NCBI GenBank assembly: GCA_020465985.1
Contig: JAANYP010003718.1
Coordinates: forward strand, 124,001 to 188,000
Source of the DNA: Centrapalus pauciflorus
Taxonomy: Eukaryota > Streptophyta > Magnoliopsida > Asterales > Asteraceae
Length of the DNA: 64,000 bases
Direction: 5' to 3'
Positions within the stretch are counted from its first letter, which is position 1; every line of letters begins with the position of its first letter. The notes under the pieces were generated by a model, which saw nothing but the letters and a program-made list of their open reading frames with translations, did no database searches and was not told the DNA's origin. Positions 39,037-51,649 of the stretch are shown in pieces. The translations under genes and the position numbers were made by a program.

Positions 39037-39437
39037 TATATTGATATGACCCAAGAATGTCCAGATTCAAGTGCTAATTCTGCTCAAAGGCTACCATGAC
39101 AGCTGCTTAATTCCTTATTTCATTGAAATGGTATCTTGTTAGGAAAGTCCTCTAATTTTGGCTGAGAGATTACATTAATAATTCTATATATTGAGAGTTG
39201 TAATGGAGCAGAGAGGAAATGAGAATTACTTTGTTTTATTTTCTCTTTATCTCTTTCACTCCCTATCTATCTCTCTTTGTACTTCTCTTATTATTCGAGG
39301 TATTCTTCCTCCTGTAATAAGAGGAAATTGATCATCGCTGGTGTACTGCTGGCCTTGGTTAATTGCTAAAGAGCTGAGAAATTACTCAGTTCTTATCATT
39401 GGTATCAGAGCAACCTGGTCCTCTGCCAACCCTCAAC

Positions 39438-40100
39438 ATGGTGGAAACTAGAAACGCTGGAAAACAATCCAAAGAAGGTGAACTCCAAGGTGACGGGTCT
39501 TCTCTCAATCCACACCAAATTGAGGTAACCCTAAAAACTCTCTTTGATAGTTATAACTAGAAGATATAGGCTGTTAATAGCCAACATGCTTTATCCATCT
39601 CAGAAAACTCTCGTGCTATTTCTGAAATTAATGATATGCTTGTTGGATTAAGTATGCAAATCACCAAATTAGTTGGCAGTGAAAATGGTGGTAAGGAAAA
39701 AGGTGATGTCAGTAGCACAAATATGGGTAAAGGGGGAATATTGGGAGTTAATTCACGTGGTGGCCGATCTGACAACACCAATAATTTTCAACATTATTAT
39801 ACCAGAATGACTAAAGTGGAGTTTCCAAAATTCTGGGGTGAGGATCTAAAATCGTGGTTGTATAAATGTGAACAATTTTTCACGCTGGATAACGTAGATG
39901 ATGGGGCTCGGGTTAAGCTAGCTGCAATCCATTTAGAGGGCAAGGCCCTTCAATGGCACCAGGCTTACATGGGGCAAAGAGGGAATATAATGCCATCATG
40001 GAACGAGTATGTAACAGCATTGCAGGGAAGATTTGGTGAATTATATGATGATCCCATGTCAGAACTAGTATCTTTAAGACATACTGGTTCGATTCAGTAA
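39438..40100 (+). pseudogene. gag of the 39-kb chromovirus, broken
   Basis: Frame opens with ATG at 39438 shortly after the primer-binding site, hits stops at 39558 and 39567, and is then open to 40100. It carries the capsid block FPKFWGEDLKSWLYKCEQFF. Homology resumes in another reading frame just after 40100, showing a single-base frame change. A stop at 40098-40100 results. Confidence 0.85.
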
Positions 40101-40195
40101 AAGAATACCATGATTCTTTTGATGCGATTGTTAGCAGGCTTACCCTTCCTACTGAGTATGTTCTTAGTTGCTTTATAGCTGGATTAGAGAATGAT

Positions 40196-42121
40196 ATGCA
40201 ATATCATATCAGAATGTTCAACCCCACTACTGTCCAGCAAGCATATTGCTTAGCCAAGCTGCACGAAGCCACCCAACAAGCCAAGAAGGTGAAATTTCAC
40301 TCTAAAAGCCAACCCTATGCACCTACCAACTTCACAACACAATCAAAGTATGCACCACCTGCCCAACAGGTTTTACCACCCTTACTCCCTACCCCGCCTA
40401 CGCACATCAGCAATAACAAACCAACAGGTATTACTTCGAAGCCTAACACCACTAAAAGAACCTTATCTCCTGCCGAATTTGCTGAAAAAAGGTCAAAGGG
40501 GTTGTGTTTTTTTTGTGATGAAAAATTTGAGAGGGGGCACGTGTGTAAGGGTAAGAAGCCTCAACTCTATCACTTGGTGTTAGAAGAAGAGGATGAGGTT
40601 GACGAGGAGATGGTTGAAGAGGGTGAAGAATTGAACACTGAATTAGCACATATTTCTTTGAATGCAATATCGGGGTTGACAACTTTTCAAACAATGAGAG
40701 TGGCTGGTAACAGCGGGAAGAAGACACTGCAGCTTCTATTAGATAGTGGTAGCACTCACAACTTCCTTGATAGAAAAGTGGCAACGATATTAAATTGTGC
40801 AATCCAGAGAGGAGATAACATGAAGGTTACAGTTGCTGATGGGAGCCAGATCACGTGTAATGAATGGGTAAGGGATTTTACTTGGACTAATCAAGGAATT
40901 GAGTTCAAGGCTGATGTTTATTTGGTTCCGTTGGGAGGTTGTGATATGGTTCTTGGAATACAGTGGTTGGCTTCCTTGGGTCCAATTGTGTGGGATTTTA
41001 AACAATTGGTAATGCAATTCACTCATCAAGGCAAGAAGATGGTTCTTCGGGGTTCCAAAAGCCCTAAACTAAGCCTTATCAACTCTCAACAGCTAGAACG
41101 ATTGATGCATAACCAAGGTAGCTTAGCCATGATGCAATTATGTTCTATTGAAGACTCCGTAGCCCTTTACCAGCTAAGCACCTCATCACCAACAAATGAT
41201 AAGCAAATTCATCCAGATTTGCAGCATCTTCTCTCTAAATATCAGAGTGTTTTTTCTGAACCCACAACTCTGCCACCTACTAGACTTGGCTTTGATCATC
41301 GGATAAGTCTAAAAGAAGGTACTAACCCAATAAATATTCGACCTTATAGGTATCCATTGCTTCAAAAGGATGCCATTGAGCAACTTACTGGGGAACTGTT
41401 GGAGCAAGGAGTAATCAGAGAGAGTATCAGTCCGTTTGCTTCCCCTGTGGTTTTAGTGAAGAAAAAAGACGGAGGATGGCGTATGTGTGTGGACTACAGA
41501 TCCCTAAATAATGCAACGATAAAGGACAGGTTCCCAATTCCACTTATTGAAGAATTACTTGATGAATTACATGGGACGGTGTATTTTTCGAAACTCGATT
41601 TGCGATCTGGTTACTATCAGATTAGGGTAGCTGAAGAGGACATCTACAAAACAGCCTTTAGAACTCATTGTGGGCACTTTGAATTTCTAGTGATGCCTTT
41701 TGGGCTCACCAATGCTCCATCAACCTTCCAGAGCCTTATGAACAAAGTCTTTAAACCTTATTTAAGGAGGTTTGTTCTGGTTTTTTTCGATGACATATTG
41801 GTATATAGTAGGAGTTGGGAAGAGCATCTTTACCATCTGGAAGTGGTACTGGAAACTTTGAGGCAGGAAAATCTACTTGCTAAGATGAGTAAATGTTCTT
41901 TTGGTGTGCAACAAATAGAGTACTTGAGACATGTGATTTCTCCAGAAGGCGTTGCTACTGATGAGACAAAAATACAAGCTATCCTTGATTGGCCTGTCCC
42001 ACGTAACCTAAAACAACTAAGAGGTTTTTTGGGATTAACAGGATATTATAGAAGATTTATCAAGGATTACGGGAAGATTTGCAAACCACTTACGGATCTA
42101 CTAAAAAAAGATTCTTTTTAG
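40196..42121 (+). pseudogene. gag-end/protease/reverse transcriptase segment of the 39-kb chromovirus
   Basis: An open segment of 641 codons has a zinc knuckle CFFCDEKFERGHVC near residue 105, protease DSGSTHNF near residue 183, and RT motifs WRMCVDYRSLN, FSKLDLRSGYYQI and FFDDILVYS. The RT active-site Asp pair is present. It ends at a TAG (42119) in the middle of the RT/RNase H connection, where related elements read through, so the stop is a disabling mutation. Confidence 0.9.
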
Positions 42122-42166
42122 TGGTCTGAAGTTGCCACAATTGCATTTGATACTCTTAAAAATGCA

Positions 42167-44116
42167 ATGACAACACCACCAATTCTTGCACTTCCAGATT
42201 TCAATTCCACCTTCACTATTGAGACTGATGCATCAGGTTGTGGTATTGGGGCAGTGTTGATGCAAAAGGGTCACCCGATCGCGTTTATTAGCAAGGCTTT
42301 GTCACCAAAGAACCTTCAACTTTCTACCTACGCGAGGGAATTATTGGCTATTATTTTTGCTGTTCAAAAGTGGAGCTCGTATTTGCTGGATAGCCATTTC
42401 ATCATCAAAACAGACCAGCAAAGTCTTAAATATCTTCTGGAATATAAAGTTTCTACCCCTTTTCAGCAAAAATGGCTCTCGAAACTATTAGGGTTTGACT
42501 ATGAAATCGGCTACAAGCAAGGTTCCACCAATAAAGTTGCTGATGCATTGTCAAGAGTAGAAAGTTGTGAACTCCTAACCATGGCGATATCGATGGTGCA
42601 ATCAGATCTGATGAAAAAGATTGAAGCATCTTGGCAAATGGATGATGATCTTCAAAAGATCATTTCAGACAAGGAAAATAACTCTGACAAGCATATTCAC
42701 TATTCATGGCAGGGGGTCAATTGAGAAGGAAAGGGAAGCTGGTGGTTGGTAAGGTGAAGGGATTAAGAACGAAAATAATAAAATGGCATCACTCTTCAGC
42801 TCAAGGTGGCCATTCAGGGGTGACAGCTACTTGGAAGAGACTAAGCAGGTTGCTTTTTTTGGAAGGGAATCAAACAAGACGTTGCTATGTTCATCAAGAC
42901 TTGCGAGACTTGTCAAAGGTGCAAAAGTGAAACGGTAGCATATCTTGGAATGCTTCAACCATTGCCCATTCCTCAAGGCATTTGGGAGGACATATCTATG
43001 GATTTCATAGAAGGTCTACCGAAATCTGGGGGTAAAGAAGTGATCCTAGTTGTGGTGGATAGACTCAGCAAATACGCTCACTTCCTGGCCTTATCACATC
43101 CGTATACAGCAATCAAAGTTGCTCAAGCTTTCATGGATCAGATTTTTAAGTTGCATGGACTTCCTAAGAGCATCGTGTCGGATAGGGACAAGATATTCTT
43201 GAGCACTTTCTGGACTGAATTGTTGGTCATACAAGGCATGGAACAGAACCTCTCGACAGCCTATCATCCCCAATCAGATGGGCAAACGGAAGTCTTAAAT
43301 CGTTGTTTGGAAGCCTATCTAAGATGCATGTGTTATGATAAACCTACAGAGTGGGTGAGGTGGCTTCCCTTAGCAGAATATTGGTACAATACCAGTTTCC
43401 AATCAACAATCAAAGCAACACCTTTTGAGGTTGTCTATGGGCAACCCCCTCCAATCCATCTACCTTATTTGCCGGGTGAAAGTAATGTTGAAGCCATTGA
43501 CAGAAGCCTTGTTGCAAGAGAGGAAACTATAGAGTTGCTGAAGCATCATATAGCTAGAGCTCAAAACAGAATGAAGCAAATTGCAGATGAACACGGAACT
43601 GAAAGGCAATTTAATGTGGGAGATTGGGTGTATCTTAAGCTACAACCTTACAAGCAGGTCTCTGTGGAACGCAGATCCAATCAAAAGTTGGCAGCAAGAT
43701 ACTACGGACCTTACCAAGTCATTGAGAAGGTGGGATCAGTAGCTTACAAATTGGAATTGCCTTTAGGATCTCAAATTCACCCAACATTTCATGTATCAAT
43801 GCTTAAGAAATGCTATGGCATTCCTTCCAATGTTGCAAGCGTGCTGCCATATCCGGAAGAATGCAATGGAATTAATGAACCTGAAGCCTTGATTGACAAG
43901 AGAATGGTTAAGAAACATAATCGTGCAGCTGTGGAATGGTTAATTAAATGGAGAAATCAACCAACAGAAGATGCTACTTGGGAGTCAGCGGAGAAGATTA
44001 CGCAACGATTTCCAACCTTTAATCCTTGGGGTCAAGGATATTCTGAAGGAAGGGGTACTGATATGACCCAAGAATGTCCAGATTCATGTGCTAATTCTGC
44101 TCAAAGGCTACCATGA
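42167..44116 (+). pseudogene. RNase H, integrase and chromodomain segment of the 39-kb chromovirus
   Basis: Three overlapping open pieces in changing frames (to 42724, 42706-42930 and 42887-44116) cover RNase H (ETDASGCGIGAVLMQ), the integrase zinc domain, its D,D,E core (DRLSKYAHF, SDRD, YHPQSDGQTE) and a chromodomain (AVEWLIKWRNQPTEDATWE). The frame changes split what would be one polyprotein. The last piece reads into the 3' LTR. Confidence 0.9.
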
Positions 44117-44414
44117 CAGCTGCTTAATTCCTTAATTTCAGTAGTTTCCTTTTCATTGAAATGGTATCTTGTTAGGAAAGTCCTCTAATTTTGGCTGAGA
44201 GATTACATTAATAATTCTATATATTGAGAGTTGTAATGGAGCAGAGAGGAAATGAGAATTACTTTGTTTTATTTTCTCTTTATCTCTTTCACTCCCTATC
44301 TATCTCTCTTTGTACTTCTCTTGTTATTCGAGGTATTCTTGATCATCGCTGGTGTACTGCTGGCCTTGGTTAATTGCTAAAGAGCTGAGAAATTACTCAG
44401 TTCTTATCATATAT

Positions 44415-45239
44415 TTGCATCCCAATAGAATTAGATTTCCAAACGTTTGGTTATTATATTATTGCAATTGTAGTTACCTTGAAATTAGGATTTTAACAAC
44501 CAAAGAATTTTTTTTGTTTCTTAAAAGGTTCATTTGGTTGTGAAAATCCTAATTTTTTTCAGAAAGTTTATAACCATAATAAAACTTGCATTTGGCTTGT
44601 ATCCCAATTATAGTGAAACTGTTCAATGCACAGTACAAGAACATAGCAGAATGCAGTAAACACATTAAACAGAATGTGAACCCTTTAGCTGATAAAACAT
44701 AGGTAAAGTTCCATCCTAACTACCAAAACTAAATCAAGTGGGCTGCCAAAATAAGAGTAAATGCAAAGCTAAGATTGCTACCAGATTTGATACCAAAATA
44801 ATACTGCATCTTTATGTTATTCAAGTGATAGCCAGTGCACTAATAACATACAAAATTATTTGTAGGCCAGTGTTGTCAAGATTGGGGTGTGTTGCAGAAT
44901 TTTAAAGCAAAAGTCAATATATGATATACTTTCACTAATGTCCAAAAAAGGAAAAGGAGGTAATCAAATAATTTATTGCTAATGCCTAATAGTATCCCTT
45001 TTAATTCTTTAATTATTCCAACTGAAATTCTTATTTATGATATCCAATTACAAAAAATTTAAAAATGTCTATAATAAACACTTAGAATGCTTGGAGAAAG
45101 GTGCTCTACAATAAATATAAAAAACATTTCCTTTACAATTTAGAAGTACTTTTTGCTTAAAAAGTGAACTTCGGCATTTGTCGTATCGCCTCACTACGCT
45201 TCGTTTCTTTTAAAACACGATATAAGTGAATGTGCATGT
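44415..45239. other. Intergenic between the two gypsy elements; nothing recognised
   Basis: AT-rich, no gene, RNA or repeat that I can support. Confidence 0.5.
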
Positions 45240-48200
45240 ATTACCCATCACTTCTCTTAATGCAAGTCATCTCATATAGCTAACACAGCTAATAAGAACA
45301 ATGAAATGAAAATGAATGAATAATGACTGAATGATTGGAATTTGATTGAAAGGATAAAATCAGAGAAGCTCCATATGAGACTTCCTGCCCAAGCTCTCAA
45401 GAGCCGATTACAATTCTGGTAAAATAACAAGATAAAACCCCCCTGCATGACTATCCCCCCTATTAATATCTTTATTTAGATTCCCCCTTAACAAAATAAC
45501 TAACTGCATCCATCACTGCCCTACACGTGGCCTCCTTTTGTAAACAATCCATTTGCTGGGTTTGTTGGGCTGCTCATCTAAGGAATTGGGCTCAGTAATA
45601 AGATCCTTATCAATGGCCGCCTCTTGAAGAACCAGCTTGTCCTCAAGCTGGAAAGAGGGAAATTGACGTTGAACATCTGCTGCATCTTCCCAAGTTGAGT
45701 CTTCAACGGAACTTGCTTTCCACTGGATGAGCCATTGCTGAACTTGAGCTCCATTTTTTGAAATCACGCGTGTTGCTAAACACTTCTCTGGTGTTTGAGC
45801 AAAGCTGGAGTCAACAGACAACCCTTGAGGAAGGTTTGGCTCAACGGTAACATTTCCAACAGCCCGTTTCAAAAGCGAAACATGAAACACCGGATGAATC
45901 TTTGCCGAGTCCGGAAGTTGAAGACGGTAAGCCACTTGCCCAACCTTTGCAACAATAAGGAAAGGACCATAATATCGGGCTGCCAATTTCTGATTAATTC
46001 TCCGAATGACAGATTGTTGGCGGTGGGGGCGAAGCTTAAGGAACACCCATTCTCCAACCTCAAAATTGACATCTCGTCTATGCTTGTCAGCTGATGCTCT
46101 CATCTGTGTTTGAGCCCGATCCAGATGATACTTAAGCTGGTGGAGGGCCTCATCACGGTCTTGAAGGGCTTGTTGGACAGCTGCACAACGAATTTCACCT
46201 GGAATATAACGAAACAAGGTAGGAGGGGGACGACCATACACAATTTCGAAAGGTGTGGTGTTGATTGAGACATGGTATGCCGTATTATGCCAAAATTCAG
46301 CCCATGGAAGCCAGTAGGACCATGATTTTGGCTGGTCTACAGCAAAGCACCTTAAATACGTCTCCAAACTCCTGTTTACCACTTCAGCCTGCCCGTCGGT
46401 TTCAGGGTGATAGGCGGAACTGAATTTTAATTCGCTACCCTGCTTTGTAAAGATCTCCTGCCAGAACTTGCTTAGAAAGATCGGGTCCCTATCGCTCAGA
46501 ACGGATTTTGGAATTCCATGTAAACGGATGACCTCTTTAACAAAAACATCAGCCAAAGAGCGAGCCGTGTACGGGTGTTTAAGAGGAACGAAATGACAGT
46601 ATTTGGAGAGGCGATCAACCACGACCAGAATGGCTTCGTAACCTTTTGATTTGGGCAGACCCGTAATAAAGTCGAGAGATATATCCTCCCATATGGCGGA
46701 AGGAATAGGAAGAGGTTGCAAGAGGCCAGCAGGAGCTAAAGTAGAGGACTTATACCGCTGGCACACGTCACATTCTTGGACATATTGCTTCACAGATTTT
46801 GTCATACCAATCCAATAAATATGAGCAGCTAATCGCTTATAGGTACGAAGGAACCCGGAATGGCCTCCACTTGGGCTACAATGGAATTCTTTTAACAACT
46901 TGGGTATCCATGGTGAAGAAGACGGGAGAACCAGTTTATGTTTATAGTACAACTTCCCTTCAACGAGAGAAAAATTTGGGCGAGAATGGGGGCGTTCGGT
47001 GAGATCTTTAATTATCTGTTGCATCTGATCATCTGATTCAGAACCCTCTGTAAGGCTATTGCCATCCAACCACTGTGGAAAGGAGATCATTGCATTCAGT
47101 TCAGATCCCTCATGAATTCTAGAAAGCGCATCAGCTGCTCGATTCTCACTTCCAGGTTTGTAAGAAATTGAAAAATGATAGCCCATTAATTTTGCCAGCC
47201 AATTTTGTTGGTCGGGGGTGGTTATACGTTGCTCTAGTAAATGCTTTAAACTCTTCTGGTCGGTAAATACACTGAACTGTCGCCCCAGAAGATACGGTCG
47301 CCAATGCTGAATTGATAAGGCTAACGCCATTATTTCTTTTTCGTAAGCTGATTTGGTTAGCGTTTTCTCAGCTAAAACTTTACTGAAAAATGCAATCGGC
47401 CTTTTTTCTTGCATAAGAACAGCCCCTATACCCCGTCCCGAGGCATCACATTCGATCTCAAAAGGTTTCGAGAAATCTGGAAGTGCTAAAACAGGAGCAG
47501 CAGTCATTTGTCGCTTTAATTCGTCGAAAGCAGCCTGAGCTTTTGTATCCCAATGAAAATTGTCCTTTTTTGTCAAATCAGTAAGTGGTTGTGCGATTTT
47601 ACCGTATCCACGGATAAACTTCCGATAGTACCCGGTTAGCCCAAGGAAACCCCGCACTCCTTTGACATTCATCGGTACTGGCCAATTGGTGATTGATTCA
47701 ACCTTTGATGGGTCCATTGAAACTCCCCTTTTGTCAATCACATGCCCGAGGTACTCGACGGATCGAATTCCGAAATGACTTTTCTTCTTATTTACCACTA
47801 ATTCATGTTGCTGAAGGAGTTGAAGGACTGAATTCAACAGCCGTACATGGTGCTCCCACGTTGGACTGTAAATAAGAATATCGTCAAAAAATACGAGCAC
47901 CCCATTACGAAGTAGGGGACGAAAAATTTCGTTCATAAGTGCTTGAAACGTAGCAGGCGCGTTTGTTAAGCCAAATGGCATAACAAGAAATTCGTAGTGA
48001 CCGTCGTGAGTCCGAAATGCCGTTTTTTCCACATCTGATTTTCTAACTCGAACTTGATAGAAACCAGATTTAAGATCGACTTTTGAGAAAAATTTTGAAC
48101 CATGTAACTCATCCAAAAGTTCTTCAACTACAGGTATAGGGTATTTGTCAGGGATAGTTACCTTGTTGAGAGCTCGATAGTCGATACATAATCTCCATGA

Positions 48201-49545
48201 AGCATCCTTCTTCTTGACCAATATCACGGGACTGGAAAAGGAACTTTGACCGACTCGTATAACCCCTGTTCGTAACATCTCATTGACTTGCCTTTGAATT
48301 TCGTCTTTTTGAGCGTGCGGGTACCGATAGGGCCGTACACAAATTGGTCCTTGACCCTCATAAAGATTAATGGTGTGTTCGATAGCCCTTTCTGAAGGTA
48401 GACCCTGGGGTTCTTGGAACAAGGACATGTAATTGGCTAAAAGATTTTCGAGCTGCCTTTGTTGGGGTGGGTCTAGGTTAGAAGAGTCATGAGTGTCAGC
48501 TGAAAGTTGAACTAATAGCCCATCTAGGCAATTACGAAGAGAGATTTGGTTTACAAGTGGAGAATTTATTCCTTTAAGTTTCACTGACATGCCATGTTGC
48601 CAAAATTGCATTTCATGTGTCTGCCAATTGAAGAGCACATCACCTAATTGTTTCAACCAAGCAATACCAAGTATGAAATCTAGTGGCCCAAGGTCATAGA
48701 CGAGCGCATCAACTTGGCATATGAATGAACCAAATTTCAAAGGCACATTTCGACACTGGTCAGTAACCCACACTCGGTTTCCGTCCCCCAAACGAATTCC
48801 CACTGGTCCGACAGCAGTCAACTCGAGACCTAGGGCACGAGCTAATTTCTTTGAGATGAAATTGTGTGTAGCACCGCTATCAACGAGAATTAGGGCAGGG
48901 TACCCATTGATTTCTCCCATTAGCTTCAATGTTTTAAGTTCAGTCGAAGGAGAATCGATTGCCACACCACACAATTCCAGAGATTGACACTCACCATCAA
49001 CAAGGGTTTTTCCGATTTCTTCAGTTACAAGAGTACATACCTCGCCATCTTCATTTACCTCTTCTCCTTCAGCAAGAAGCATAATCCGCAACCCTCCAGC
49101 AGAACATTTGTGTTGGGGAGAGTATTTTTGACCACACCCAAAACATAATCCTTGACGACGTCTCTCTTCCCACTCTGATTTGGTCAAATGACGAGTTGGG
49201 CTACTGTTGGATGAAGGCTGGGCTTTAATTGTGGATGGGCTTGTTTGTAAAATGGGCTTAGTGTGGACATTGGGCTGTAATGAACGGTCTGGTTTAGCAT
49301 ATCCCTTCCAGTTTGACGTAAACATGTGAGTACCTCCGGTGCTTGTCGCCGCCTTATACCTATTTGTCTTCTCCGATGAAGGTGCAGTAGCGATCGATAC
49401 ATGCCTTGCCAACTCCATTGCTTGGTCACACGAGGTAGGGTTCAGCGCTCTCACCCAATTTCTTACCTCGTTTCTTAACCCCCGAAGAAACATCCCTATC
49501 GATTGCTCTTCAATTTTTGTAGATGCATTTGATTTAATAAATGAA
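45240..49545 (-). mobile_element. Second Ty3/gypsy chromovirus, 5'-truncated, with long intact pol frame
   Basis: One uninterrupted minus-strand frame (45513-49493, 1326 codons) encodes the end of gag with a CFGCGQKYSPQHKC knuckle (near residue 117), protease DSGATHNF, RT (WRLCIDYRALN, FFDDILIYS), RNase H, integrase (HCSPSGGHSG..CDVCQRYK zinc domain, D,D,E core with YHPETDGQAE) and a chromodomain (VQQWLIQWKASSVEDSTWED). Sequence homologous to gag breaks off near 49545, so the 5' LTR and most of gag are missing. A probable 3' LTR starts with TGATGGATGCAG at the stop codon and extends towards about 45240; its far end is uncertain. The open frame suggests the truncation is more recent than the decay of the 39-kb element, or that it was retained by chance. 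Confidence 0.9.
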
Positions 49546-49665
49546 TTTTGATTTCCAATTTATTTTTCACAAGAAATGAATATAGATCAAAAGTTTGACA
49601 TCGATGTAGTAATTCAATTTTTACAGAGATTAACAGGAAGATTATTAGATAGAATAGAATATCAT

Positions 49666-49957
49666 GGGACATTTGGTACGGTGAAATGTAATAAAATGAA
49701 AATTATAAGTTATTTAACCAATGATTGTTACAAATAAGTGAATAACATTGAAAATGAAGAAAATACTATAAAACTTAATTCTCTTTCCATCATTTTTATT
49801 CTCTCCATGTTAGTAAGAAAATGAAAGAAATGAAATTTATACTATAATTAATTATCTACTTCTTCTCAATAAGAACCATGGTTCTTGTCATGTAACAAAA
49901 AAAATTTGTAAACGTCATGTAATTCCATTATATTCCATTCAACATACTAAACATCCC
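49666..49957. mobile_element. Tourist-like MITE, relative of the one in CPSF100 intron 9
   Basis: Starts GGGACATTTGGTACGG, ends CATACTAAACATCCC, and shares the interior CTCTTTCCATC, CTCTCCATG and GGTTCTTGTCA words with 14769-15053 in the same order. Flanking trinucleotides do not match, so the TSD has decayed or one border is off. Confidence 0.65.
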
Positions 49958-50783
49958 TTTAGGGTTTGACCTAGCCTAATTGTATGAAACCTTAAGTTAT
50001 GTGTCTACAAAGATATGATTGGTTTTTATTGATTTTGTTTTTCCAGATAGATTATATGAATAAAGGATTTTGTGGAAGTGGATGCAACTTTGAGGTACAT
50101 GTCTTTATTCTTGAGTTTTTTACTTTTCTAGATTGGAGGTTTGTGTATCACACAACTTCACTTGGCTTTTTTTTTTCTTAATGGTTGATGTTTTTAATAC
50201 GTCAATTTGATGTTTCTTATATAATTGACAACATGATTTAAGATTATTTTGGTATCACCATGAGTAATCTGTAAGTTGTTAATCATAGTCACTTTTAAGT
50301 TTTAAAATGTTTTGTTAACACTTATTGATATGTATGGATGTAGTGTAGAAATATGGTGTGAAGTTATACGTTGTAAACACCCTCTTAGCAACAGGTGGTT
50401 TGAGGAGGGTTTGGGTGAGGAGATCAGTTGTTCTCTGTTGCCATTTGCCAAAGAGGTGGATAGGGTCGTTTGGTTGACAAACAAGGGGAGATTGAACTTT
50501 GTTAATTCTGAACATCAGGAGGTTTGAAGAGATTACCATGGATATTGCAAAAACTGAACTGAGAAATAAAAGAACGTTGCACATCATAGTGAAGTCTTTT
50601 TGTTTTTTCCCAGTCAAATATACAGTTCCATTATTTGAAAATGAAATTTATCTACATAGTATATTAGTTGTTATTTATGATGTTTACTTTTATGTCGTAT
50701 TATATTATTTAGTTTTAAAATATTATGATTGTCCGTATGAATGCTTTAGAATTTTTTGTTATACTATTTAAAATTAACAGTCA
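49958..50783. other. Intergenic, probably the body of a Helitron
   Basis: No recognised gene. Short frames around 50310-50620 overlap on both strands and resemble nothing I know. The stretch ends in a Helitron-like 3' terminus at 50809; the 5' TC end was not located. Confidence 0.4.
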
Positions 50784-50809
50784 CGTGCACCGCACGGGTA
50801 TTACACTAG
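50784..50809 (+). mobile_element. Helitron-like 3' terminus
   Basis: A short hairpin (CGTGC, loop ACC, GCACG) is followed about ten bases later by CTAG and then T, the usual Helitron end and A|T insertion site. Copy A of the duplicated segment (37685) shows the same junction without this sequence, reading TTAA followed by TTACC, which fits an empty site. Confidence 0.6.
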
Positions 50810-50810
50810 T

Positions 50811-51588
50811 TACCATATGTTAGAACCTCTTTTTACCATTTGTCAATTTATTATTTTGAAAAATGTAATACATTTATATTTTTCATACTAAACATAAATT
50901 AAATTTCCAATCTAAAACGATTCAAATAAAATATTAATCTAGAGTTTATAATCAATCAAGGTATATCGATTCTAAATTTTATCTTAATGTTAATTTCTTT
51001 TAATTTTAGGTTGCCATTTTAAGAAAATAAATTTTTTTTGAAGTTATCCGTGTATTAGGTTATAAACTAGTATATAAATAAGCCAAAACAAATCTGATAT
51101 AGAACCATACCTGGATTCTGAAACCATAACCGCGTTCCCACGTGAAATTGAAGCTCCCATGCTTCACAATCCGCATCTAGTACAAGAGCAACCAAAGTAA
51201 ATGAAGAGTTTCCAAGCAAACTATATTTTTCTTAAATTACTCGCAACTTAAATTATATTATAATACATAGGTGGCAATAAAAGGCCATCAAAAATCAACC
51301 CAGCTAAAAACTCATGAATTTTACCCGCTGCAAATAATTTTCTCCATCATCTTTGGCCAGTTTGGATTAGGTATACACAGGCCCATTTCAAGGAAGTCCA
51401 GCCAACCCACCAAATTTAGTTGCAGCTGTCATGATTAGAGATTGAAGTTACTCATGAAGAGCATGTGTGATCTAAGTACTTCATTAAATGTCAAATTAGA
51501 ATCAAGACAAGCTATCATAACCACATGCATATGCATGAAAATAAAAATGTATAAAAGAAACAAAATCAAGAGAATTAAGACACAGAGA
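50811..51588. repeat. Duplicated segment, copy B (partner 37685-38460)
   Basis: Collinear with copy A, including the splice-like borders and the MRIVKHGSFNFTW piece on the minus strand. Left homology ends exactly at the Helitron-like terminus. Right homology ends after ACAGAGA. Confidence 0.75.
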
Positions 51589-51649
51589 AATAAACAACCT
51601 AAGTTACACATAAAACACATACCTCCTTTACCGATAAATAGGTGTTAGT

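Larger units (their letters stand above)
39042..44409 (+). mobile_element. Ty3/gypsy chromovirus (Reina-like), complete with both LTRs, coding region broken
   Basis: LTRs at 39042-39398 and 44059-44409 begin TGATATGACCC and end TTCTTATCA. The TSD is TATAT (39037-39041, 44410-44414). The primer-binding site TGGTATCAGAGC follows the 5' LTR (initiator tRNA-Met type), and a purine tract AAGGAAGGGG precedes the 3' LTR. In order it carries gag, a CCHC knuckle near 40505, protease (DSGSTHNF near 40745), reverse transcriptase (FFDDIL near 41788), RNase H (42167-42580), integrase (HHCC about 42785-42930, core 42990-43420) and a C-terminal chromodomain near 43925-44025. Stops at 39558, 39567 and 42119, and frame changes near 40098, 42715 and 42870, make it non-autonomous. 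The LTRs differ by indels of about 16 and 22 bp plus substitutions, so the insertion is not very young. Clade is inferred from chromodomain, 5.4-kb size and short LTRs. Confidence 0.93.

Noticed and set aside
50302..50771. Overlapping frames on both strands around 50.3-50.8 kb
   Set aside because: No recognisable domain and mutually overlapping; probably Helitron body sequence.
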